Shown here one piece after another: positions 1 through 8,360 of a stretch of DNA of 64,000 bases (positions are counted from its first letter, which is position 1; the number at the start of each line of letters is the position of its first letter). A program made the position numbers and the translations under genes. A model generated the notes under the pieces. The model searched no databases, was not told the origin of the DNA, and saw only the letters and a list, made by a program, of their open reading frames with translations. Source of the stretch: Peltaster fructicola (taxonomy: Eukaryota > Ascomycota > Dothideomycetes); NCBI GenBank assembly GCA_001592805.2, contig CP051140.1, forward strand, positions 2,233,501-2,297,500. Reading direction: 5' to 3'.

Positions 1-389
1 CACGCAGCCACAGGAGAGCGGTTTGCGGCTGCTACTCGACGAGCATCGAAGATCTTTCCAACGACATGCCAGGAGGAGTGATGTGCAAAGGAGATGGTTG
101 ACGATAAGAGAAGGATTACTCAAACAGAGCGGTGCTTCAAGAGCTGCTCTTGTGTTTGCCGCCGAGGACACTGCTGCCTATGACTCGACAAGCTGTAGCT
201 GTGTGAGCACAGCACATCTACTCCTGCTCGACATCGAGGACGGGCAAGGTGAGCAATCTCCGTCCTCGACATGTTGATACCCGATGATTTACATGTACAT
301 GTACTGACGAGCAGCCTCGTACGCTCTGTGACGTCACGCGTCAGGACTGACAATTCGCGAACAGCATTTCCATCACAAACAACTCTTCA
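1..389. other. upstream region without a recognised gene
   Basis: I see no coding segment with recognisable protein character here. It holds the 5' flank of the DNA glycosylase gene that starts at 390. Any gene to the left would end before this window. Confidence 0.5.
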
Positions 390-1304
390 ATGCCAGCAGC
401 AACAAGGTCGTCAGCACGCCGCAAGCTCGCTGTCGATATTGCTGATGCGGCCGATACCCATGCCGGCGTTTCTGTGCCATGCTCTGCCACCGCATCAGTC
501 ACACGGCTGAAGACTAGCATAAAACAGTTTGAGTATGACTCAACAGAATCGCCTCAGCCAACACGCAAGCGTGCAGGACAAGCTGTGAATGCTGCAGAGA
601 CTGTAGCTCCGGGTACAACCAAACGACGGAAAGTCTCGAGCCGGTATGCTCCTCCATCGAAGTATGCTCATCTCGCGGAGCTTGTCGACATCCTCGAGCC
701 GAATCTGATCTGCGTCTTCGTGGGCACCAACCCAGGCGTACGTACTGCTACCGCCGGCCATGCGTACGCCCATCCGTCGAACCTCTTCTGGAAACTCCTA
801 CATTCTTCAGGCTGTACAGATGTCAGATTAAAGCCGGAGCAAGATCGGGATCTACCACGACTCTACAGCATGGGCAATACCAACATTGTAGCCCGACCAT
901 CGAAGGACGCTGCCGAGTTATCGAAGACGGAGATGGCTGCAGGCACCCCTATCCTGGAGGAGAAATTTAGTCAGCATCGGCCCGAAGCTGTATGCATTGT
1001 TGGCAAGGGCATCTGGGAAGCCATCTGGAGGTGGCGTCACAAAAGAGAAATCCGGAAGGACGAATTCAAATATGGCTGGCAAGACGACAGCGAAAGGATG
1101 GGTACAACGTCTGACTGGCCTGGCAGTCGGGTCTTTGTCACTACCAGCACCAGCGGACTGAGTGCTAGCTTGAGACCAGCGGAGAAAGAAGCGATATGGA
1201 AGCCTTTCGGAGACTGGGTCATGCAGCGCAGAGCTGAGAGGATTGGTGATGATCAAGCAGATGCGAATGGAGCCAGCCAAGCGATGCAGACACGGGATTT
1301 CTGA
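390..1304 (+). CDS. G/T(U) mismatch-specific DNA glycosylase (TDG/MUG family)
   Basis: A 304-residue single-exon protein of the uracil-DNA glycosylase superfamily, TDG/MUG branch. Such enzymes excise uracil or thymine mispaired with G and start base-excision repair in the nucleus. The first signature is GTNPG at residues 112-116, matching the GINPG motif whose Asn is catalytic, followed by AHPSNLFWK. The second signature, TSTSGLSA, sits near residue 255 where MUG proteins carry a (N/T)PSGL-type loop. Residues 1-90 are polar and lack the fold; KRRKVSSR near residue 79 looks like a nuclear localisation signal. The ATG at 390 is the first in frame. The fold assignment is firm; the exact base preference is inferred from the family. 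Confidence 0.9.
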   Translation: MPAATRSSARRKLAVDIADAADTHAGVSVPCSATASVTRLKTSIKQFEYDSTESPQPTRKRAGQAVNAAETVAPGTTKRRKVSSRYAPPSKYAHLAELVDILEPNLICVFVGTNPGVRTATAGHAYAHPSNLFWKLLHSSGCTDVRLKPEQDRDLPRLYSMGNTNIVARPSKDAAELSKTEMAAGTPILEEKFSQHRPEAVCIVGKGIWEAIWRWRHKREIRKDEFKYGWQDDSERMGTTSDWPGSRVFVTTSTSGLSASLRPAEKEAIWKPFGDWVMQRRAERIGDDQADANGASQAMQTRDF

Positions 1305-1746
1305 GGCGACTTGACGTCGGCCATCGGAAAGGATACCACGACTCACTGGTGAGTCACAACTTTCGTCTGCTCGATGCACTGCCAGCCATCTATCCACGTG
1401 CAGTTCGCAAAGTCAAGTCTTACAGCAATCTACAGCAATACACTTCGAGCGATCAGAAGGACTCTTGACAGATTCGTGGCATGAGAACCAACGGTTGCTA
1501 TCATAACAACATCCCTGTTGGAAAGACATGAAAGCCTCTCAATTTGTCTGTAGGTCAAGCGAGATCTGACTACTGCAGCGATAATCGGATCTCCTAATCA
1601 GGCCCTTAGAAACGCACATCATGACTCCACGGTAGGCTAGGGCAACAATTCCGTCATCCAGGGTGGAGCACATTGATCCGGTCAATCGTATAACTGAACA
1701 ATCTGGACAATCATTATAGCATATCCTTATACACCCAACCGACACC
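1305..1746. other. intergenic region between glycosylase and GST genes
   Basis: No gene seen. It contains the 3' end of the glycosylase transcript and the AT-richer promoter of the GST gene, with TATAACT- and ATTATAG-like stretches within about 60 bp of the GST start. Confidence 0.5.
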
Positions 1747-2433
1747 ATGATCACAGTCCATCACTTACAGGTCGGTCAGTCTGAGCGCATCGTCTGGCTT
1801 TGCGAAGAGCTCGGCATACCTTATGACCTCAAGCTCTACAAACGACATCCAGTATTCTCACCTCCAGAATACCTTGCTCTTCATCCATTGGGAGCGGCAC
1901 CAGTCATCGAGGACGGCGACATCAAGGTCGCAGAATCGGCTGCCTGTGCAGAGTACATCATCAACATCCACGGCTCTGGTCGATTGCTTGTCAAGCCTGG
2001 AGAGAAGAACTATGTCGACTTCCTATACTGGAACCACTTCGCCAACGGCACACTGCAGCCGGCGGTAGGCAGACCAATGTACTTGCGATTTGCGGGTGTG
2101 CCAGCGGAGAATCAGTCGCTGCAGGCGTACGAGGGACGTCTCGAGAAGATCTTGGCCTCCATCGACGACCGTCTGTCTCAAGTACCATACCTAGCAGGCG
2201 ATGAGTTTACTCTGGCAGACATCATGCCTGTATTCTCATTGACCACCATGCGTCAGTTCTCGCCTTTCGATCTGACCAAGTATGAGCATATCTTGGCATG
2301 GCTGAAGCGAGTCACAAGCCGACCGGCATATCAACGAGCTATGCAGAAAGGTGATCCCGACATCGAGATACAGTCTCAGATTAACGGACCTACTCCAGCA
2401 ATGTTTCCAGCAATCGCGAATCGTGGGCGATGA
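1747..2433 (+). CDS. glutathione S-transferase-like protein
   Basis: A 228-residue protein with the two-part GST fold. Residues 1-80 form a thioredoxin-like N-domain starting with a beta strand and a Ser/Glu-rich turn (GQSERIVWLCEELG), with the conserved cis-Pro segment LGAAPVIEDG and the glutathione-binding pair ES (VAESAA) near residue 63. The C-terminal helical domain carries FTLADIMPVFSL, the usual N-capping box. It probably conjugates or reduces small electrophiles with glutathione in the cytosol, but the substrate cannot be read from sequence. The length is typical and there is no intron. The gene ends 62 bp from the stop codon of the convergent dehydrogenase gene. Confidence 0.88.
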   Translation: MITVHHLQVGQSERIVWLCEELGIPYDLKLYKRHPVFSPPEYLALHPLGAAPVIEDGDIKVAESAACAEYIINIHGSGRLLVKPGEKNYVDFLYWNHFANGTLQPAVGRPMYLRFAGVPAENQSLQAYEGRLEKILASIDDRLSQVPYLAGDEFTLADIMPVFSLTTMRQFSPFDLTKYEHILAWLKRVTSRPAYQRAMQKGDPDIEIQSQINGPTPAMFPAIANRGR

Positions 2434-2495
2434 GCAAAGCTGACATGAGGGATTCGGTATCACATATCTCCAATCAATACCACTCTCACCTTTTC

Positions 2496-3563
2496 TCAAT
2501 TGATTTGGTTGTGCACCTTTTCGCCTGCGAGCCAGCGTCGAACATTGTCTGCCTGCTCTGCGTACCACGCATTCATTGTGCCTTCATTGACGTATCCCAT
2601 GTGAGGGCTCATGACAAGCTCACTGGAACCAGCATAGCTCCGCCAAGGACTGTTCTCAGGTAACGGCTCCTGCCACCACACGTCAAGTGCAGCACCTCTG
2701 ATCGCTCCGCGATTCAAAGTCTCCAGTAGAGCAGCTTCGTCAATCAGAGGTCCCCTGGCTGTATTCACCAGGACCGCGGATTGTTTCATGAGATCGAGCT
2801 CTGCCTTTCCTACGATACCTCTGCTACGATCAGACAGGACGTAGTGCATGCTCAACACATCGGCGTTCTTGAAAAGCTCTTCTTTGCTGACGGCTTTGAA
2901 TGTGCCTGCCGGCAGGTCTGCTCTCCTTGCTGCATCATCAGCTTTATCTTGGGTCAGGTTCTCGCTCCATGCTATGACCTGCATGCCAAAAGCTTGTGCG
3001 GCTATGCGAGCACTATTGGCTCCCAGCTTACCGAGGCCACAAGCACCGAATGTCTTACCACCAAGTGCCATGGAGTAGCCAGACTGCCAAGCTGTACGAT
3101 CAGACCGTAGCTCGGCGTCATCGCGAGGTACCCGCGAGCAGATGCTGAGCACAAGAGCCCAGGTGTGCTGTGTGGTAGAATCATAGCCTGGAGGTGGCGG
3201 TAGATCGCTCGGCTTGCTATGATCAGGATTGCCAGCTTGTGCACCGGTAGTGCCAGCGACAACAATGCCCTGTTCAGCAGCGTTCTTTAGATCGAGAGAT
3301 GCGTTCCTCACACCAGTAGTGAGGAGCAGCTTCAGCGTCGGCAATTTCTGCTGGAGAGTTGCCGGGAACGGCGTCCTTTCACGCATTGTGCTGATGATCG
3401 TGTATGGTTTCAATCGCTCGGCAAGACGTTGGAGCTGAGATGGGTCTGCTGGGTTCAACGTCTCTGGGTAGATATCGATAGTGAGCCCTTCGATGTCTTT
3501 GAAGTGCTTGTACGCGATGCCTCCATAATCATCCAATATGGCAAGTGACTTCTGTCCAGACAT
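2496..3563 (-). CDS. D-isomer-specific 2-hydroxyacid dehydrogenase
   Basis: NAD(P)-dependent oxidoreductase of the D-2-hydroxyacid dehydrogenase family (formate, glycerate and phosphoglycerate dehydrogenase relatives); 355 residues from the ATG at 3563. It shows the Rossmann glycine motif (GACGLGKLG), the catalytic Arg in VNTARGPLIDE, the Glu in the segment LDVWWQEPLPEN and the catalytic His in VMSPHMGYVNEG. Two further in-frame ATGs lie upstream, at 3686 and 3869. The extension from 3686 is short and basic/hydroxylated and could be a mitochondrial presequence. The one from 3869 is Arg-rich and unlikely. I chose 3563 because the conserved domain starts a few residues later (AILDDYGGIAYKH). 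The substrate is unknown. Confidence 0.88.
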   Translation of the reverse strand: MSGQKSLAILDDYGGIAYKHFKDIEGLTIDIYPETLNPADPSQLQRLAERLKPYTIISTMRERTPFPATLQQKLPTLKLLLTTGVRNASLDLKNAAEQGIVVAGTTGAQAGNPDHSKPSDLPPPPGYDSTTQHTWALVLSICSRVPRDDAELRSDRTAWQSGYSMALGGKTFGACGLGKLGANSARIAAQAFGMQVIAWSENLTQDKADDAARRADLPAGTFKAVSKEELFKNADVLSMHYVLSDRSRGIVGKAELDLMKQSAVLVNTARGPLIDEAALLETLNRGAIRGAALDVWWQEPLPENSPWRSYAGSSELVMSPHMGYVNEGTMNAWYAEQADNVRRWLAGEKVHNQIN

Positions 3564-4473
3564 GACTGCCGTATGTGCAACGTTATCAGATGTTGTATGT
3601 TGAGTTGTAGCAGCAGGAGTAGCTCGAGGATGATCTGCTAGCTGCCGCTTGAAGACAGTGTTTAAGATCGTCTTGGGTACGCTCATAGCTGTGTAGGAAG
3701 CACGAAGGCGCGCGCCAAGCACTGCGAAGCATGCTAGACATCGACTGCGAGAACGAGCACGAGACGTATAGCCGCAGGAGCTGTTCTTATGTCGACGTCG
3801 ACGCCGATGTCGGCTTAAGCTTGATACAGGCACTTCACTATGTATACCATGTGTAGGATAGCATGGCATACTGACAGACCGTCTCAGGTCAGATCTCGAT
3901 TGATCCTAGATGCTGACAGTCAGCGAAGTCGCCGACAGCTCTCGCAACATGGTGATGCCTGTCATCAGGGGCTGGAAAAAGTTGCATTGGCGGCCACAGC
4001 TTGACAAGGCTGTAGCGATACAGCTTGCGCAGCTATGATTTCGACTGCGTACGCATCGAGCTTAGCAACCTCTGCAGCAGCGATCAGCACTCTGCAAGGT
4101 GACGAGGCTTTGAAGACATATAAATGGCTGTGATCGAGATGCTTGGCTGAATTAATGCTATGTGCACGGACCAATGACCCTGAATTGAACCTCTCGGAAT
4201 ATGTATGAGCTCCTTCATGTGATTGCAACTCCTCCTGCACCTACAGTATTGATCGCAGCTACAAGGCTACCTTGCACAAGCGCACGACTAGCTCCACGCT
4301 GCGCACTACCCGAAACCTGGACAAGCTTCTCGAGAAGCTAAGCAACATCAAGAGCACGACACCGACTTATACCTTCATCTTGATAGAACATACGACTCCT
4401 TTGCCAATCATTGATCTGCCGCGCAACAACGCGAGAGAAGAATTCAGCAATAGATAAGCAATCACCCGAAGCT
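3564..4473. other. divergent promoter region
   Basis: Shared 5' flank of the dehydrogenase (minus) and the Ser-rich protein gene (plus). Part of it (up to 3869) is open in frame with the dehydrogenase and may be 5' UTR or an N-terminal extension. A TATAAA-like element occurs near 4119. No separate gene is supported. Confidence 0.4.
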
Positions 4474-5829
4474 ATGGTGGCTGCCGATTACGATTCGCAA
4501 GCTCAAAGTCAGTGGTTACTACCAAATGCGAAGCATGGATATTCTAACATCTGTGTAGCTGATCGCTCAGCAAAACGCCGTCCATTCACATCATGGATGA
4601 AGCGTCTGGCTACTCGTAAGAGCAATGATCCTAACGCTTCGTCAAAGAAAGCCGGTGCCTCCTTACTAGGCTCCAAAAACCGCAAGGCGAACAACGCTCC
4701 CAAGAACAACCCCTATCCTGTCTCAGGCTACGTACCACGCCCATCAGCACGCAGCAGTGAGGACGGCGCACTGTCTTTCGCCACGAGCAACCCACAGCCA
4801 GTGACTGACAATGGTAGTGTCAGGTCAGAGCCACTGGCAGAAAGAGATTGCAATGGTGCTGGAAAGAGAAGTGCTGCTCCAACGGTGAACACAAAGGCGG
4901 AAACATTGCACAGTGATGCGGGCAATAGCAAGGCAGCCACAACTACGACAAACGGAGGTGCAGTGAGCAGCATTGATGGAGCCGGAGCTGGAAGCACGTT
5001 CAGCTCACCTACTCAGAGTCTGCGATCGTTGACCACTACACTGACGACGATTCAGTCAACCTCTGCCAGCAATAACCTGACCCCGAACCAAGGAGGACAG
5101 GCTCACAATCCTGTGCTGTTCTCCCATCAGTACCCTGTCTCTCCAGTCTCTGGCGGCCAGACGGTATCTGCAATTCCGCGCCATATATCTGGCGCACACG
5201 GCTCTGCTGGCAATACCTTGACAGACGATGCTAGCATCATGACATTGGCATCGTCCTCCAAACGACGACGGCGCAGTATGGACACAGATGCGAGTGTTCG
5301 TGCACTGGCACCCAGCTCTGTCTGGGGTGGCAGCCGAGAGTCACTTCCGCTTAGTGTGCTGTCGACAAATATTGATCCTTCCAACCCAGTCAGACCATCC
5401 ATGGGAGGCCACGCCAACACAGAGCGCGCGAGCGTTTACAGTAGCCAAGGCATTGCTTCTCCAATCATTGCAGGCGATCGCAACTCTTACTACGCCAGTA
5501 CGCAGCGAAAGGAGCACACAGCTGATGCAAAGAGTCTTCGAAGTCTCAATAATCTCGATGCTATTAGCCAGTACGACGCAAAGAGCATCAACGAGGGCAA
5601 GAATATGGATGTAGGGTCTTTGCGTGGGTATGAAGGAAGCGTTCGAAATGGTGCTATTGGACACAGCAGACAAGACAGCATCCCTGGAAGCATCAACGCA
5701 CCATTGAGTGTTAGACATCCGCCAGGCACGAGCAGACGCAGCAGCGAGTGGGCCGGTCATGATGCGGACAAAGAGGAAGAGGACGAACGTGCTGAGCGTC
5801 ACGAGGACGAGAAGGAGCAGCAGTCTTGA
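4474..5829 (+). CDS. Ser/Thr-rich low-complexity protein with a short conserved N-terminal basic motif
   Basis: About 434 to 451 residues, depending on splicing. The ATG at 4474 is the first in frame. A likely intron at 4508-4558 (GTCAGT donor, CTAAC branch, TAG acceptor) is exactly 51 nt, so both spliced and unspliced forms stay open. The N-terminus carries a compact conserved-looking segment, KRRPFTSWMKRLATRK. The rest is disordered: Ser, Asn, Ala and Thr rich, with KRRRRS-type basic patches and an acidic Glu/Asp tail. Related fungal proteins are often labelled polycystin-like cation-channel proteins, but I see no membrane helices, so that name is unsupported. It could be a cortical, cytoskeletal or nuclear regulator; the function is unknown. 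Confidence 0.7.
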   Translation: MVAADYDSQAQSQWLLPNAKHGYSNICVADRSAKRRPFTSWMKRLATRKSNDPNASSKKAGASLLGSKNRKANNAPKNNPYPVSGYVPRPSARSSEDGALSFATSNPQPVTDNGSVRSEPLAERDCNGAGKRSAAPTVNTKAETLHSDAGNSKAATTTTNGGAVSSIDGAGAGSTFSSPTQSLRSLTTTLTTIQSTSASNNLTPNQGGQAHNPVLFSHQYPVSPVSGGQTVSAIPRHISGAHGSAGNTLTDDASIMTLASSSKRRRRSMDTDASVRALAPSSVWGGSRESLPLSVLSTNIDPSNPVRPSMGGHANTERASVYSSQGIASPIIAGDRNSYYASTQRKEHTADAKSLRSLNNLDAISQYDAKSINEGKNMDVGSLRGYEGSVRNGAIGHSRQDSIPGSINAPLSVRHPPGTSRRSSEWAGHDADKEEEDERAERHEDEKEQQS

Positions 5830-6218
5830 GGTGGCGAGATTCTTTTTGAGCTATTCAGCGATTTCAGCAACATATGATACCCAGAAATCGAGTCTTGTTG
5901 GAGAGCAGTGCAACTGTCTCATGCAATGCAGCGAGTAGTTCTCGATACGTGGATGGTGCCCACCCGATACATCCGTTCATGCTGTGAGTCTTGTTAGGAT
6001 GAGTTCCGGACCGCGCAGTCGTCATCCGCCGTTGACATGGTGGCCTCGAAGGGTGTAGCTGGACATTTGTATGTGCTTAGCAGGAACATGTCGCGTACTT
6101 TGAGCACACGTCCGTCCGTCCTAGCACCACCTTGTCAGTCGGCCTGCTCAGAAGCCTGGCGTTTGTTGCAGCATGCTGTTCTCCTCTTCCACTGTTGAGA
6201 ACCTTCGCGTGCACGATC
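5830..6218. other. intergenic region between convergent genes
   Basis: 3' flanks of the Ser-rich protein (plus) and the small helical protein (minus). No gene seen. Confidence 0.5.
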
Positions 6219-6617
6219 TCAGCCCAGCTTGTCCTTGCACTTCAACATCCATCGACCAATGCTAGCAGAAAGCTTTGTGTCCAACTGGCAACGAGACTGA
6301 AGTCGTTCACACAGCTGAAGTAGATCCGGATAACGCTTGGCATAGTACAGCTCGCCTGCAGCATAGCCAAGTAGAAGCTGTTGCTTCTTATCTAGCCTGA
6401 TCTTCTCGCTACACGTTGAGTCTCCCAGCTCTGGAATCTGCTTCAGAAGGTCGATGTAACTAGTACCACCATCATGCTTGGCCACATAAGTCGACTTGAT
6501 TGCCTGGAATTGCTCCTCGCTCTGATATGTTCGCGGCACACTGGGGATGTCACCAGCTGCAGCTTCTGCGTAGTCATCGGCGTCGACATCAAGAACGAGG
6601 TCTTCAAGACCATCCAT
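6219..6617 (-). CDS. small uncharacterised helical protein
   Basis: A 132-residue intronless protein starting at the ATG at 6617. The first 25 residues are acidic (MDGLEDLVLDVDADD), then come polar helices and a C-terminal helix pair, LLLGYAAGELYYAKRYPD and LLQLCERLQSRCQLD, that has the spacing of a single TPR-like hairpin. No signal peptide or membrane segment. I do not recognise the family. Its even composition and uninterrupted frame suggest a real gene. It lies tail-to-head behind the aldo-keto reductase on the same strand. Confidence 0.65.
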   Translation of the reverse strand: MDGLEDLVLDVDADDYAEAAAGDIPSVPRTYQSEEQFQAIKSTYVAKHDGGTSYIDLLKQIPELGDSTCSEKIRLDKKQQLLLGYAAGELYYAKRYPDLLQLCERLQSRCQLDTKLSASIGRWMLKCKDKLG

Positions 6618-6802
6618 AGCAATTGGTGAGAAAGAAAGAGATTGGCTTGGGAGGAGCCGAGCTAAAATTGGAGATGAAGTCTTGGACCATTTTGTTCTCA
6701 GACAATATCACTCTCATCGTCACAACGTCTTCATTGGACATTTTACCGATAGCATAACTACTAATTTTGTTGTCGCCCTCCCTGCCAATTCGTTCTCTGT
6801 TT

Positions 6803-7979
6803 TCACAAGGCAGGAGTGTCGGCAAAGAGAGAACTTGCAAAGGCCTCAGGGTATCTTCCACCAGCAACCTCAGCAGCCTCAATATCCTTGCGGATCTCCT
6901 GCTCTTCCGCCTTGCTCAGTTTGATGTGAGCAGCAGCTAAGTTCTCCTCCAGACGACCAAGGTTGGTAGTGCCTGGAATTGGGAAGAAGTCGTCACCCTG
7001 GGCGAGGATCCAAGCAAGGGTGATTTGGCTAGAGGTTGCATTCTTTCGCTTGGCGATCTCATTGAGCTGATCAACAAGCTTCAGGTTCTTCGGGAAGTTC
7101 TCCTCTGAGAAACGAGGAGAATACTTGCGGAAGTCGCCATCTCCAAAGTCCTTTGGTGAACGAATTTTACCACCAAGCATACCTCGACCAATTGGGCTGT
7201 ATGCGACAATAGCGGTACCAAGTTCACGAGCGGTCTTGAGCAGGCCGATCTGCTCGCTCTCGATATCCAAGCTGAAGGGTGAGTACTCGATCTGAACGGC
7301 ATCGATGTGGACAACCTTGCTGGCACGGCGAAGGGACTCCGAGCTGCATTCTGACAGCCCGATGTACTTGATTTTGCCCTCCTGCTGCAACTGCTTCAGT
7401 GCCTCAGCAGTCTTTTCAACTGGAGTGACGCCGTCGAGTCGGTGAGCATAGTAAAGGTCAATGAAAGGCAGCCCGAGTCGGCTCAACGACTTCTCGCAGG
7501 CCTGCTTGCAGTACTCTGGCGAGCTGTCGACTGAGCGGTTGCCGTCCTTGTCCATCTTGTTGGCGAACTTGGTGGCCAGGAAGATGTGCTCGCGCTTGCC
7601 TGGATTTGCCTTGAACCAGCGTCCTGGCCATGGTCAGACCGTACGATACCACTCATCTATTCATAACTCACCAAGAAGGTCCTCGCTGTCCTGGTACATG
7701 TCTGCAGAGTCCCAGAAAAGCTCACCATCGGCATAGCACTTGTCAAGGACCTTGTACCTCTCCTCATCAGGCTTTGGCTCGCCGTAAAAGGCACTCTACC
7801 TCGGAGTTAGATTGTGTCATCACGTACTCCGACACATAACTCACCAGACCCATTGTGCCGAAGCCAAGACGAGAGACCTGCGGTCCATTCTTGCCAAGCT
7901 TCGCAGTGGGAAGCTTCGTGGTAGGACCACCTGTCACTGCTGAGACAGCGCTCTGAACTGCTTGCTCGACTTTCTGCAT
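6803..7979 (-). CDS. aldo-keto reductase
   Basis: A 359-residue NADPH-dependent aldo-keto reductase of the fungal YakC/AKR13-like group. Three exons, in transcription order: 7979-7845, 7795-7672 and 7623-6803; the introns are 49 and 48 nt with GTGAGT donors. Features: KLGKNGPQVSRLGFGTMGL at the start of the barrel, the catalytic-tyrosine region SADMYQDSED, the Lys in FLATKFAN, the His in DLYYAHRLDG (tetrad Asp/Tyr/Lys/His), and the cofactor-binding C-terminal stretch PIPGTTNLGRLEENL. Cytosolic, with no targeting signal. It reduces aldehydes, ketones or methylglyoxal-type compounds; the exact substrate is unknown. Confidence 0.92.
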
Positions 7980-8360
7980 TGTGATGATTGTGTATTCTGA
8001 TCGGAGATGAGAGTTGAGAGGAGGAATGTGGTTATACAGTACCGCCCTGGGTACCCATTACCTTATGATTTTCGCCCATGACGTGGTTCGGTGTTAAGAG
8101 GTCTCTATACGTCACAAGTGGGACAAGAAAAATACACTGCTTGCTAATACAGAGAACATTAAGGTCACTCAAATCACTCTGGACATCAGACAAGTAGAGG
8201 CATAAACGATGCACTCCGGCTTTGAGCTGCTCACCTAATGTCCGGACCTGCGTATACAGCAAATGCTCCTAGAGCTTAACCTTCAACATCAAACCCATTG
8301 AGTACGCCTAAATGTCATTTATGCTGATTTTTGATCGTAGACACATTTCATTCGTTGTTA
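7980..8360. other. intergenic region
   Basis: 5' flank of the aldo-keto reductase and 3' flank of the rhodopsin-transporter fusion gene, both on the minus strand. No gene seen. Confidence 0.5.

Noticed and set aside
4411-4473. Upstream extension of the Ser-rich protein and a 60-codon upstream frame at 4272
   Set aside because: Both begin at TTG codons rather than ATG, so neither is a credible start or upstream reading frame.
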